A stretch of 64,000 nucleotides of DNA from Musa acuminata AAA Group (Eukaryota > Streptophyta > Magnoliopsida > Zingiberales > Musaceae): the NCBI RefSeq assembly GCF_036884655.1, contig NC_088354.1, forward strand, positions 12,906,501 through 12,970,500. The letters are read 5' to 3'. Positions 36,946-52,938 of the stretch are shown piece after piece. How positions within the stretch are numbered: the stretch's first letter is position 1; each line of letters begins with the position of its first letter. Position numbers and translations under genes: made by a program. The notes beneath the pieces were generated by a model, which had not been told where the DNA came from, ran no database searches, and saw only the letters and a list, made by a program, of their open reading frames with translations.

Positions 36946-38126
36946 GCTTTCCGCATCACAGAAATCAAAGAAAGATGCGCCTCAAAGTACAAACCCACTT
37001 AAATATGCACCTCAAAGTACAAACCCACTTAAAAACCAGACAAATCACGCATCGGCCATCAAGAAATCAAAGAAAGATGCATTCTATAAATTCGAAGATA
37101 AAAAATAGTAGTTCCTCGAGGAGAAGGATCGAAGGTAAACCAAAGCTTGGAACTCAACACCCAAATCATTTGATCGACAACATGTGCTAACGATTCATGA
37201 ACGCTTGGATAGGGCAAACGAAGAGCAACGGGAGAGGCGATTACCTCCTCTCCAGCATCAGCCCCTCGCTCATTCTTCCTGCTTTGGCTCGCCACACCAT
37301 TCCGTCGTCGTCGTCGCCGTCTTCTCTCGAGTTGCGCTATGCAATGCGAGGGAAGAGGAGAAGACTCCTTTTATAGAGGGCAAGAGTCATCGGCCCAGAA
37401 ACCGACCTAGTTGAACCCGGTTCAGTCCAACTCGACCCAACCGGAGTTATTATTTAGAAATATGGTGGGGTGGATTTATTAGCTTGTTTTAGTTATAAAA
37501 TACATAAAATGAAAAAAAAAACCCACCTAAAATGTTCTTTGTTTTTGCATCATAATAAAGAATTTTAATTTAAATTATAGTTTCAAGTAATAATTAATTT
37601 ACAGTAGCTATTGAAGATTTCACTATACGCCATTCTTATGGTTTTGGAAGAATAAGTAGAGCCAATGTAGAGAGTAATTCTGCCCATAAAAATGCTATGG
37701 AAACTATGGATACCGAAGGCTTAAATATACAACAAATCAACTAAGAAGAAGCTTCTCCAACATAGTGAATAATAATATTCTAACAGAGATCAAATGGTCC
37801 TGTTTCGATTTTAAAGAGAGATATATGATGCCATGAAGCAGAAAGAAAGAAAAGCTTGATTTGAAGGCATATGGAGAGATATAGAGACCAAACATCATCT
37901 CATGGCTTCTATAAAGCCATTAGTTTATCCAACAAGTAAATCAGGACACCAACATTAATCCAGAACATAGAAGATATTGTATAGCTAAGATCAGGACACA
38001 CAAATTTCAGTCAGCTTGATGTTCTTAGAAAGTTAAATTACATAAGAACACAAGTACAATATATTACATCAAATCTAATAAAGACATATATAGTTAGTTC
38101 ATAGATATATTGCATAATGTAGACAA
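36946..38126. other. Intergenic, possible fragment of an unidentified gene
   Basis: Contains a short direct repeat (CCTCAAAGTACAAACCCACTT at about 36979 and 37012) and a (GTC)n run near 37303. The minus-strand frame 37059-37295 is GC-rich with a possible donor (GAG|GTAATC), which could be a 5' exon of something, but no family is recognised. The rest is AT-rich 3' flank of ALDH3. Confidence 0.3.
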
Positions 38127-43002
<4,876 letters not shown>

Positions 43003-43094
43003 AGCCGCCTCCTCTTCCTCCTCCGGAGTGCGATGCTCTTGGAGAGATCATATAAAGCAAAAGACGCAGAAGAGTAACGGCGAGTGCGGGGACG

Positions 43095-43101
43095 ATTTAT
43101 A
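43095..43101 (-). promoter_or_regulatory. Candidate TATA box of ALDH3H1
   Basis: The minus strand reads CCTATAAATCG about 93 bp upstream of the start codon, a consensus match at a plausible distance. Confidence 0.6.
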
Positions 43102-43556
43102 GGCAGTGATGTGCGTACGCGTTCGATGATAAGAGCAAACAGTGGCATTTTAGTCTATTCTCATTTAGTGGAATTCCATTAAATAAGATTAATAAAAAAA
43201 CGAATTTTCAAGGCGATATTATGACATTTTTTTTCTTTTTTTCAGTAATACTAATAAATTACTATAACGTAATATAAATATATTATAAATATAATTTTCT
43301 TTTGTAATTTTTATAATATATATTTTTTATATTACTGAAAACGCTATAACGTAAAAAAATCCATTCAAAGATAAAAAAAAAAAACATGTTGACTTCAATT
43401 TTGGGCAAAGGAGTTGACTCACATGAAAGAGGGCCGACAACGGAATCCCATCCAACTCGCCGTTTGATGCGAGAAAGGATGACAATAACGGGTCGGGTTT
43501 TTTTTCATGATTTATCCGACTCATTTATATTATTAATCGTATACACATTTTAACCG

Positions 43557-44117
43557 AATCTTGTTAGTGTAAACAACGACGTGACCTCGGGGCTGACGCG
43601 GCTTGGTTCGGGTTCAAATGATGGGAGATCTTTCTGGGACAACCTTTGAGATTGTAGAAAAACGACTGCGGTGGTCCGATCGCGAAGGGGTCACCGTTTC
43701 CTCCGGGTGGGGGCTCCTCGCTAGGGCGTTTAGTAGGAGGCCTCCGTCTTCGCACCTGCACACAGGTTGGGTCGGGAGAGCTCGGTCCGACCCCTTCGAC
43801 GATCAAGTTAGTGAATAGTCGTAGGGGTTTTTTTGTTGTCCTCTCCCTCCCCCCTTTTTCCTCGGAGCGTGTGGGCTTTTATAGTGAAGATTACCGTTGC
43901 CTGATGTGTCTGCTTGTAGGGAGCAGGATCGTACTCCTGGTAACGTCTAATACCGACATTGACATGGCGTGAAGGACCGAGACTAAGCAGGATGTTAATG
44001 TGTCTCGATCGACGTTCTGATCCGTATTGATCAGGTGCTGTCAGGTTAACAGAGGCATCATCTGGAGCAACTGATGTCAACTCAAATCTTATTATCATTA
44101 TTACCCTAGTCAAATCT
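43557..44117 (-). mobile_element. Solo LTR with 5-bp target duplication
   Basis: A 551-bp LTR at 43562-44112 begins TGTTAGTGTAAACAACG and ends ACCCTAGTCA, flanked by perfect AATCT duplications (43557-43561, 44113-44117). Internally it shares CCTCGGGGCTGACGCGGCT, GGTTCGGGTTC, CTCCGGGTGG, CGACGATCAAGTTAG and GGCTTTTATAG with the LTRs at 32.6-34.6 kb, in the same order, but is clearly diverged. It is interpreted as the product of LTR-LTR recombination. The strand is that of the related complete element. Confidence 0.9.
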
Positions 44118-45539
44118 AAAATTGCTACTCTTAAACAAAAACAGACTTTATTTTTCGAATCTAAACATATTTATTTGTACCCAATCGAAGTATTATTCTC
44201 TGGTCGGATTCCAGTCATGTTTATACCCGAATTCGAGTATACTTTTCATCGTGTACGGGTGAAACGTACGCGTGGTCGATCCCTCGTCAACGGCATGCCG
44301 GGGAGGCAGCAGTTATGGCCGAGGTTGACGTGACCTCCGCTAGTGGGTCCCACGTCATGGGGGCGGGTGGCTGGATGGGTACTCGCACGGCGGGCGGACG
44401 GGAGGAACCATCAATTGCCCATGTCGACATGATGGGGGCTCCGAAGACATCCATCATCGTGCATTAATTAGCGGACGAGCATTTCTCTGTGCCCAATTGA
44501 TGACTCTGTACGCACTGCACGTTCTGCGATGAAAGAAGGAGAGCAGCTCAGAAGAGTCGATCCAATCCATCTCTCCTCCCATTGATGGCGGCGTTGACCG
44601 ACACCAAACTCGCAACTATTACCGCACGAGCGAGCGCACGCCACCTGATGCTTCGATGCATGCATCGATCGGGGGGCTTGCACTTATTGACGCTGCGTCA
44701 TTGGACTGCTGAGCTTTTAATGGCATCGAATCCCAATTGTTCTCTCCCAGTAATCATGATTTAGAGGAACTGGAGATGTGTCATATATGCATGTAAAATA
44801 ATTAAAGTATGTATATGCATTTTATGAAATGGAATGGGCAGAAGAAGAAATTAAATGAAGGGAATAAAGTGATGATGACAGGGAAGCAGTGATGCAGGTG
44901 GTGAGCAGTAGAGGAGGGTTTTATGTGTGAGTGAGTGCCGACTCAACATGCATAGTATCGATCTTTATTGAGAGCTGTGCTGGCATTACTTGGTTACAGT
45001 ACGTCTGATCTCAAATAAATTAGCACGTATGGAATGCCAAGAAGAGCTTCAAGTATTATTTTATTGTAATGCTATGCTACTTTGGATAAGATGAGTACGA
45101 GCAAAGCAATAAGAGAGAGTCAAGAGAGAGAGAGAGAGAGGCATTTAATGTACTTGTTGAACCCTATTAAGCATTATTGTTGTGTACATGGGAGTTGGAA
45201 TACGAGGCATAAAGTGGCATGCTTAAGCCAAGTCAACTTGGGTAATCAAAGCTGATCAGTGAAAGAAGCACAGCAATGATGATGTCGACCCCCTCGTAGA
45301 ACACCTCACAATTCAGCAATGATGTAAAATATAGTGCCAATTTAGTTTTAATTTAAGAGGGGAGGGATGTTTTATGAATTTGGATTGGCAATTCCTTTTT
45401 TTTTTTTCTTTATGCAGATGGTGGATGGAGTTCTTGATCTGATATGCATGTCCATTTGTTTTAAATGATTGGGTGCAACATACAAGTAAATAAGTTGACC
45501 AAAATCACTTGGAAGTATGATGCATCTAGAGAACATAAG
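44118..45539. other. Intergenic, no gene recognised
   Basis: Includes a GC-rich patch (44270-44420) and a (GA)n run at 45123-45140. The short frames at 44468-44764 have no motifs. Confidence 0.4.
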
Positions 45540-45602
45540 TTCAATAAAAAGTTACTTGTAAGATTGTCATTGATGAGCATTTCCCCAGCGGATACAGTGA
45601 TG
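45540..45602 (-). pseudogene. ALDH3 exon 9 fragment
   Basis: The stretch AAAGTTACTTGTAAGATTG through GCATTTCCCCAGCGGATACAGT matches the 3' end of ALDH3H1 exon 9 and its donor (39246-39302). On the minus strand it encodes a SAGG(E/M)-type remnant. It is the furthest downstream piece of the broken ALDH3 duplicate, separated from the rest by retroelement insertions. Confidence 0.75.
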
Positions 45603-45744
45603 AGAACCATTTAATAACAAATTGTAGCAAATCTTTCTATGAATACAATGATTCTTCTGCCTATATAAAAATATCGATTAACGAAGATAATAATTCCCCA
45701 ATCATATCTCGAAAGACTAAGAAGATGCTCAATGAATTTTATAA

Positions 45745-46200
45745 GGCTTGATTAACTTCTCGATCTCAATGGCTCATCGAAAATTTTCCGACATGGTGTT
45801 AGGAAAACTAAGAAAATTTTCTTGTTTCATATGAAACCTTAATCCATTAATAAATCTTCAGATTTGATACTCTTATATTTAACACTTTAGTAAAAGTTCT
45901 TTAAATTGTGTCGTACTAGAATTCAAGATTTTATAATTGTTTAATTAAATGACTTCAAAAGTATGTTGGTAAATATTTTTTAAAAAATTTTTATCTCACG
46001 ACTTCCCATTAAGTAATGGGAGGAACTCAGATGGTGTTTTCTACTATGTTGGATATATTGTCAATATTTCCTAATGGATTCTATCAGTTTCATTTTTGTA
46101 AATCATACACATTCAACATCAATCATTCCCTACCACTCAAAGTAGTATTTTATGTTATCTAACCAATCAACAAATATATTTGGGTTAAACTTATCATCAA
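45745..46200 (-). mobile_element. Degenerate Gypsy gag, left arm of an inverted pair
   Basis: Read on the minus strand, this segment matches the plus-strand segment 47745-48215 along its length. Shared words include GAAGACTACTTTGAGTRG, TTAATGGGAAGTCRTGA, AAATATTTA, AACAATTATAAAA, GAAGATTTRTTAATGG and GAGCCATTGAGATC. Stops are frequent. It is recognised as gag by comparison with the right arm. Confidence 0.65.
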
Positions 46201-47744
46201 AATCTAACACATCCACTTTTACTCTTCGAGCTAGTTCCCTTAGATTCTCAACAAACCTCATTAGCTTATTACTCAGGTTTGTGAATTTCTAATACATTTC
46301 TAAAAATTCATCATTAAGGTCAAAAGCTTGATCATGGTATCAAAACGTGATGAGCCCATAACCCATAGGTCCCGAAATTGGAACCATCAAGCTTTATAAA
46401 AGATCCGAGGAAAATTTATTCTAGACAAAAAAAAAAATCATCAATTAGTTAGCCTAGAAATTATAAAAGTTATATTGAAAAATGAAAAGTCATCAATTAG
46501 TTAGTTGGTCTAGAAATTGAAAAATCTTTTGGTCTTTCTAAGGATTCCATTTCTATTAAGTGCACTCTTATATTAAGTGTACTTATTTACTATTTAGGTA
46601 TCTTGCATGTCATATTTTTTATTTTTAAAAGACATATACTAATTCCCAAGTAGATTAGGATTGGGAATCATTATCTTCATTAATTATACCAAGGCTTTTT
46701 AAACCCCTATAAACAGTGGAGTTTATGAATGAATCAAACACATCAATACTTTTCTCTCTTTAGTCTCTTTCTATCCTCTAATATCTAATATTTAATCGCA
46801 TTCCTTTCTTTTTCTCCTCTTTAATCTCTCATCTCATACATCTTTTTCTTTCTCTTCCCCTCTCTTTTTCTTTACTTTTCCACGCTATTATTAGAGCACA
46901 TCGCAACAACAAAAACTTTAATCAATACTCAAGAATCCATGCACCTCCAACATCAATCCCTTACCTATAGAGTTAGACTTTGGGCAAATGTCCTTACAAA
47001 ATTAATGGACCAATAGCTCTCGGTATCGGGTAAATTTTTAAAAAAATTACTAATATTTTTATTAAAAAGAAAAATAATATATCTCATTAGATAATGATTT
47101 TCATTGCTTTTCTTCTCCCACGTCGCCCCACATTTTCTTCTCTTTTTTTTACTATTTATTATCCTCTCTCTCCCCTTTAACTACAAGTATAACACTACTA
47201 AAATTTAAACCATTAAAAATTATAAAAAAACAAAAAAAGGAAAAAAATGAGAATCATTTGGAATATTATATTTCTACCTTGTACATTATAACAATTAACA
47301 ATCTTATTATCAAGGGGTAATTTATTGGCAGCATTATAATGTGAGGTAAAAATCAAATCAATCATGATGAATCCCCAAACCAACTGAGTGAGATGAAATA
47401 CCCTTAAGACTAATTTAGCAAATCATGACACAATGTTGAACCCTCAAGAATGAGGAGGTTACTGAGATAGTCAAGCAACATATCCATTCTCCACAATCTA
47501 TAACTTTCTAAATCAAAAAATTTTACTTACTCCCAAGCTCCAATTTGAATAAATCCTAGGTCCATCATAGGGCACCTATTCATAATTATACTCCAATAAT
47601 TCTTAATGATCAAATTTCCCTTAACGATAAATTCTTAGATACTACTAAAAATCCACAAACCCGAGTAATGAGCGAACAAGTTCAGTTTGTAGACAATACG
47701 GGAAAAATAACTAAAAGAGCCAAAGTAGATATTGAGCTTTTAAT
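46201..47744. other. Retroelement-like AT-rich spacer between the inverted gag arms
   Basis: AT-rich, with no open frame of note. It contains CATGGTATCAAAACGTGATG near 46336, resembling a Met-tRNA primer site, and long pyrimidine-rich tracts (46750-46880, 47110-47175). It is probably LTR and leader sequence of the elements that gave the gag arms, but no LTR pair could be delimited. Confidence 0.4.
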
Positions 47745-48215
47745 GGTAGGTTTAACCCAATGTGTTTGTTGACTAATTAAATAGCATGGAAGACTACTTT
47801 GAGTAGTATAAAATGATTGATATTGAAGAAACTGAAACTAGTAAGATCCGCTAAGAAATATTGGTAACATGTCCAACATAGTTTCAAGCATCATCAAGAG
47901 CCACCCATCACTCAATGGGAAGTCATGAAACAAAAATTTAAGAAAAAATATTTATCAACCTACTTTCAAAACCAACTAGTCAAACAATTATAAAACTTTA
48001 AATAGTTAAATTCTAGTATGGTAAAGTATTTAGCTCGATCTGAGAAACTTTTACTTAGATGTGAAACATAAGAGGACTAAATCATCAACGTTTGAAGATT
48101 TGTTAATGGGTTAAGGTATGACATCCAATGGATAGTCTTTGTTAATTTCCTCGACACCATGGAGGAAGCTTCCTAACTGAGCCATTGAGATCAACAAGTA
48201 TATTAAATCTTATCC
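47745..48215 (+). mobile_element. Degenerate Ty3/Gypsy gag, right arm of an inverted pair
   Basis: Plus-strand translation across stops gives the capsid-type pattern WEVMKQKFKKKYLSTYF, then QLVKQL, SMVKYLARSEKLLLRC and RFVNGLRYDIQW. This corresponds to the W...F...Y...L..QG...V..Y...F..L...GL layout of retrotransposon gag. Several in-frame stops show it is dead. Confidence 0.65.
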
Positions 48216-48711
48216 AATTCGTCGAGCATTTCTCAGTCTTTTGATAATAAACTATTTCCCAATCCATCCCAAGTAATGGTTTTATTAAGTCAAAATTCTC
48301 ATTATCAGCATCAATCTTAGTCCAACCATAAATCGTCTAAATTATTCAACTATTGATTCTCAAACTATTTCATCTTCAATCCAATATCATTATTGTTATA
48401 ATAAAAATCATATTATCACTCGTTGTCCTCAATGTACTCTTGCCTTAAAATAAAAATTAAATAATTAAATTAAAGAAGTAGACTAAGTAGTTGAATCTGA
48501 GACCTACTTAGTGATGAGAACGAACTAGAATTTGAAGATGTCAATGATAATATTGTCTACATTATTCTTTCTACTAATAGTGATTCCAGAAAAGGGCTTG
48601 TATCTTCTCTATTATTAGAAGCAAGAAAAAAACTTATAAATTGGTTATAAATGAGAATAATAATATGAACATAGTTTTAAAATCTGCCATAAAAGGACTA
48701 AACCTTAAGGT

Positions 48712-49285
48712 ATAATTGATAGTGGTAATAATGATGGGACGTGTGTTGACATCAGCTCCTCCAAGATAATGATCCACGCCTCGGTTTGACTTGACGCGCC
48801 TGACCGAGGTAGACCATGACGACGAACGGGGCACGCCATGTCTTGCGCAAGCCCGGTCCTTCACGCCACGCCAACACCGATGTCAGACGTTGCTAGGAGT
48901 ACGATCCTACTCCCTGCAAGCGGGCACATCAAGCAACGGTAACCTTCCCTATAAAAACCCTCGCGCTCATAAAGAAAAGGGAGGGAGAAAAAGGTGAGAA
49001 AAACCCCCTAAGACTATCCACTGACTTGACCGTCGGAGGGATCGGGTTGAACCTCCCGACTCGACCTGTGTGCAGGTGCGAAGACGGAACGCCTCCCACC
49101 GCGTGTCCAAGCAAGGAGTCCCACCTTGATGAAAACAACGGCTGTCCAACCGCGATCGGACCACCATAGTCGGCCACTTCAGTAGTCTCAAGGGTCGTCC
49201 CAGGAAGATCCCTAATCATTCGGGCCCGAACCCAGTCGTGTCGGCCCCGAGACCACGGCTTAAAGTTGTTGACACTAACAATAAT
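48712..49285 (+). mobile_element. Solo LTR inserted beside the ALDH3 pseudogene, with target duplication
   Basis: A 564-bp LTR, 48717-49280, starts TGATAGTGG and ends GACACTAACA; its complement begins TGTTAGTGTCAACAAC like the 43.56-kb solo LTR. Perfect ATAAT duplications flank it (48712-48716, 49281-49285). Shared internal words on the minus strand are GCCGTGGTCTCGGGGCCGAC, CCTGGGACGACCCTTGAGAC, GCACCTGCACACAGGTCG and GTTTTTATAGGGAAG. It sits in the opposite orientation to the other copies and directly abuts the exon 8 remnant of the ALDH3 pseudogene. Confidence 0.9.
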
Positions 49286-50390
49286 CACATTTAACCCTAC
49301 TGGAAGTAGAGGGTCAAAATTTCCTCTTTCATTATCGTGAAACATCCGAAACATCTAATAAGAGGAGTTATTCTTCTGCAATCACATTGGGATGATGTTA
49401 CAAACATATAACTTGAACCATCTCATTGAAAATGGTATTGCGTGTGATGCGTACCGGCAATCTTCATTCCGGTGTCCCGCGTAGACAATCGTGCCAGAAA
49501 CCTTTTCACCATCCAAAAGACTCATCGAGCTCGAGAAATGGTTGGAGTTCACAGTGCGAGATAGATCTGCTGATTCCGACGCATTCTTCCTGTATAATTT
49601 CTCTAAAGTTGATCTTAGAGCATCCACCTGCAATTATCATGGTCACTAATCGAGCAATAGATAAGCAGGATGAAATGGCTACCCACTTAGCAATTTTGGA
49701 GCAAATAATGTTGTTGTAATAATATAATCCGGTGAAATACAAGCTCGTCCAATGTCACATCCCTTCTGTTTGCGTGCTGCAATCTGAGAAACAAAGACAA
49801 ATTAGTTTCGCTAGTAAAGAACGAACACTACTATCCAACAAGGAGAATTCAATGTTTCACCTTTAAGAATGATCAGTACACTTGTATCAACATTGGAATC
49901 AATAAGAACAAGAGACTTTACTCCAACCTCCAGAATTGCTCGTGTTGGATGCTTTGCAGCTGCAGTCATCAGGATATATGGCCTACTCTCGCATTGCCTG
50001 TAAAGTTTACATAGTAGTTCTGTTATTGTTCAATGTCACAGGTTTAAGTGCACAGAACCATCAGCCACTGCACATTGTTGAAATGGAAGAAATAGCTATA
50101 TCAAAAAATCTTATATAAGTGGAGCATGTCACGTATAAAGAACACCAAGGCAGTACATATTAGAAAAGAAAAATATTGAACAGGAGAAACACTTTTAGGT
50201 AGCAAGTAAAGACATGGATAGAGTATTTTATCAAACTTTTGTACCAAAAAAGTGCTGTTTTCTCAGGAATAGATCACTCAATCACTCTTATAAAAACCTC
50301 TGATGGTTTCAAAACAACAACATTACCAGCTGCAGTGGCTCCAACTATGGGGTCAATGGATAACAATAACAAAGAGAAAAGATGAGAGTT
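49286..50390 (-). pseudogene. Truncated second ALDH3 copy (exons 8 to 4)
   Basis: Minus-strand remnants in the correct order. Exon 8 is at about 49300-49380 (with CTTCTGCAATCACATTGGGATGATGTTACAA-like intron sequence shared with 39805-39830). Exon 7 is at 49440-49630 (VDALRSTLEKLYRKN, LSRTVNSNHF, LLDGEKVSGTIV). Exon 6 is at 49680-49790, exon 5 at 49870-50000 and exon 4 at 50230-50380 (GATAAGNVVVLKPSE). Introns remain at matching sites, so this is a segmental or tandem duplicate and not a retrocopy. Defects: the exon 6 active-site region is badly mutated, exon 5 is frame-broken, part of exon 4 is missing, and exons 1-3 and 10 are not found. Confidence 0.85.
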
Positions 50391-51750
50391 CTTAACCTTA
50401 CTATTTAAATGCATCATGGATGTGAAGAGTAAAAAAATGCATTTCATCAGATTCATCCTGTTGTTTTTTTAGAAGACTTAGCTATAAACAACATAAATTC
50501 CACAAAGGAGGAAACAGTAAAAACTATACTGAATGCCCTCATATACCAAAGCCTGACGGATAGAATTTGTGGATCTCCTCCTAGACTCACTGATGTAAAC
50601 CCACAGTGAAGTGAAGCAGCGAATCCAGAAGTGAAGAGACCAACCTACAGTGATGTCTCCCCATACCCCAACCTTTCGAGCTAGCGAGGGAAAAGGAAGA
50701 CATATATAATTAACGAATGCTATCTGACTCCGCGCAATTAAACTACTGCAAACCAAGATGTGGTGATCCCAATGCTGATGTTAACGACGACTGCAGCACT
50801 GGTTGTTCTTTCGTTTTTTTGTGTTAAATAACGAAAAGATCAAATTGGAAGCCACCGCCGCATCTTCTACACGTAATCTGCTCGCCGCGGCGGTCGACCA
50901 AGGACCGACGACCCCACCTTCCTCCGTCCAATTAAAAGGACAACATTACCCATCAACATTGGGTATTAATCCCTTGTTCCTTACCTGCCTCGCGAATAAT
51001 ATAAAACTACTGGCCCAGAAGAAGATGTTGCTGCGGATCTCGTCTGTTGTCATGCCTGCGGGCCATGTCTCTTGTCACGACCGCGATTTAGGTGGACCGA
51101 ACCATCCTGAAACTTTCCCGGGTGGTGTCCTTTCACACACGATCCACCCATGAAAAAGAATCCGCGACCCACATGCAGATCCTGAGACCGCACTTGCTCA
51201 AAGAATAGAAAACATCCACTTGGGAATCCTACGTGGAACCGTAGACCATCCTCCGATCGTTGACCTACACCAATCATTGTAGCTGCCTGCCACGTATAAA
51301 TTCAATTTATTACTATCAACTTAACTCTCCGTCCGTTACTCTCAGATCCGGAATCCTGATGGGTGCAAAAACGGGTGGCCTTTTTCAAGTGTGGAATCAA
51401 GGAATGGACATAACGGATAACATCTTGACCGTACGTTTCGCATCCACCTGGAATACCCGGTGCCACGACGCTGACAGGTAAACACTGATTAAGTGCCCCC
51501 CGTCCTAAATTGGAGTCCGACTCCGCCTCCATCTCGCCGCGTCTTCCACCGGTCGCTCCGCCGTCCCCATCTTCCGCCTCGCCCGCTGCCGTCCTCGGGC
51601 TGACGCCGTCCCTTCGCCCCCTCACTGGGACAACGCGGGCCCCGCAACCTTCTACGTCAGCCGTGACAGAATCCGCGCACCCCAATCCCGTCCACGCTGC
51701 TGCTCCCCGCTCGATCTCCGCCACGTTTCGTAAATCCAGGCCACACTCCA
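50391..51750. other. Intergenic / promoter region of the ATAF-type NAC gene
   Basis: No gene recognised. The right half should hold the NAC promoter. CCACGTATAAATTC at about 51290 looks like a G-box-like core next to a TATA-like string but is 560 bp from the start codon. Open frames on both strands at 51300-51760 lie in GC-rich 5' sequence and have no motifs. Confidence 0.4.
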
Positions 51751-51752
51751 CG

Positions 51753-51758
51753 CTATAA
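51753..51758 (+). promoter_or_regulatory. Candidate TATA box of the ATAF-type NAC gene
   Basis: CTATAAG about 95-100 bp upstream of the start codon, the only TATA-like string close to the gene. Confidence 0.45.
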
Positions 51759-51852
51759 GTTCCCTACCCTCAACTCTCCCGAATTCCAAAGCGTTCTTCG
51801 CCTTCTTACGACAGCCGAGGCGAAGAGAACGACGACGGAAAGGGAGGCGGCG

Positions 51853-52938
51853 ATGAACGGCAGCGAGTTGGCCCTGCCCCCCGGGTTCCGCTTCCATCCG
51901 ACGGACGAGGAACTGGTGATGCACTACCTATGCCGGCGGTGCGCGGCGATTCCCGTCCCCGTTCCCATCATCGCCGATGTCGACCTGTACAAGTACGACC
52001 CCTGGCAGCTCCCAGGTACACATGCCTGTCCTCCCCCTCTCTCGCCCATTTCTCACCCCGTCCGATCATGATCACGCGGTGCAGATGGATCTTGAAGTCT
52101 TGATGATCTCCTCGGCAGGCATGGCACTGTACGGCGAGAAGGAGTGGTACTTCTTCTCGCCGCGGGACCGCAAGTACCCCAACGGGTCGCGGCCGAACCG
52201 GGCCGCCGGCTCGGGATACTGGAAGGCCACCGGGGCCGACAAGCCCGTCGGTTCGCCTCGCCCCGTCGCCATCAAAAAGGCGCTCGTGTTCTACTCCGGG
52301 AAGCCGCCCAAGGGGGAGAAGACCAACTGGATCATGCACGAGTACCGCCTCGCCGACGTCGATCGCTCCGCCCGCAAGAACCGCAGCCTCCGGGTACGCC
52401 AACAGTGTCCTACACGTGCCCAACAATTAGATGAGGTTGTACGCTGCAATATACAGACCGCTATGTACCTGATCCGATTTCTCGCTGGCGTTTCGTAATG
52501 CAGCTTGATGACTGGGTGCTGTGCCGGATCTACCACAAGAAGGGGGAGGTGGGAAAGCAAGCCAACCCGGGCCGAAGGGCAGCCGGACCCAAGAAGACTC
52601 GGCCGGCTCAGCCGGACTCAAAACAGGGTGTCGTCTCGCACGTGCCGGGGCCGAGGAGTGCAATGATCTGCTTCGACTCGCCCGAGTCACTGCCGCCTCT
52701 GACGGGGGAGTCGACCGGCTCGGAGCACGTGCTGTCGTCGTCGGAGTTCGCCTGCGAGCGGGAGGTCGAGAGCCACGCCCACGACTACGACGACTGGGAC
52801 ATGGAGCTCGGCGTCGGGCTCATCGACGAGGAGGACGCCACGGGAGTTGGTGGGCTGCCGGCCGTCTCGCCGGCCTTCTTCCACGACCCCTTCCCTGATC
52901 TCCTCGTTCACCTGCAAAGGCCCTTTTGGGAGATTTAG
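51853..52938 (+). CDS. NAC transcription factor, ATAF/SNAC type
   Basis: Nuclear stress-responsive transcription factor. Exons: 51853-52015, 52119-52393 and 52504-52938, with GT-AG introns at the two conserved NAC positions, giving 290 residues. The NAC domain (about 7-160) has all five subdomains: [110 protein letters not shown] and [36 protein letters not shown] and the [16 protein letters not shown] pattern are typical of the ATAF group. The C-terminal activation region is acidic and Ser-rich ([33 protein letters not shown]). The first exon is strongly GC-rich. The exact orthologue is not resolved. Confidence 0.94.

Noticed and set aside
37059..37295. Possible first exon of an unknown minus-strand gene
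   Set aside because: A plausible donor exists but no downstream exon or family similarity could be found.
48929..49354. 141-codon minus-strand frame
   Set aside because: Lies inside the solo LTR and crosses its boundary; an LTR by-product.
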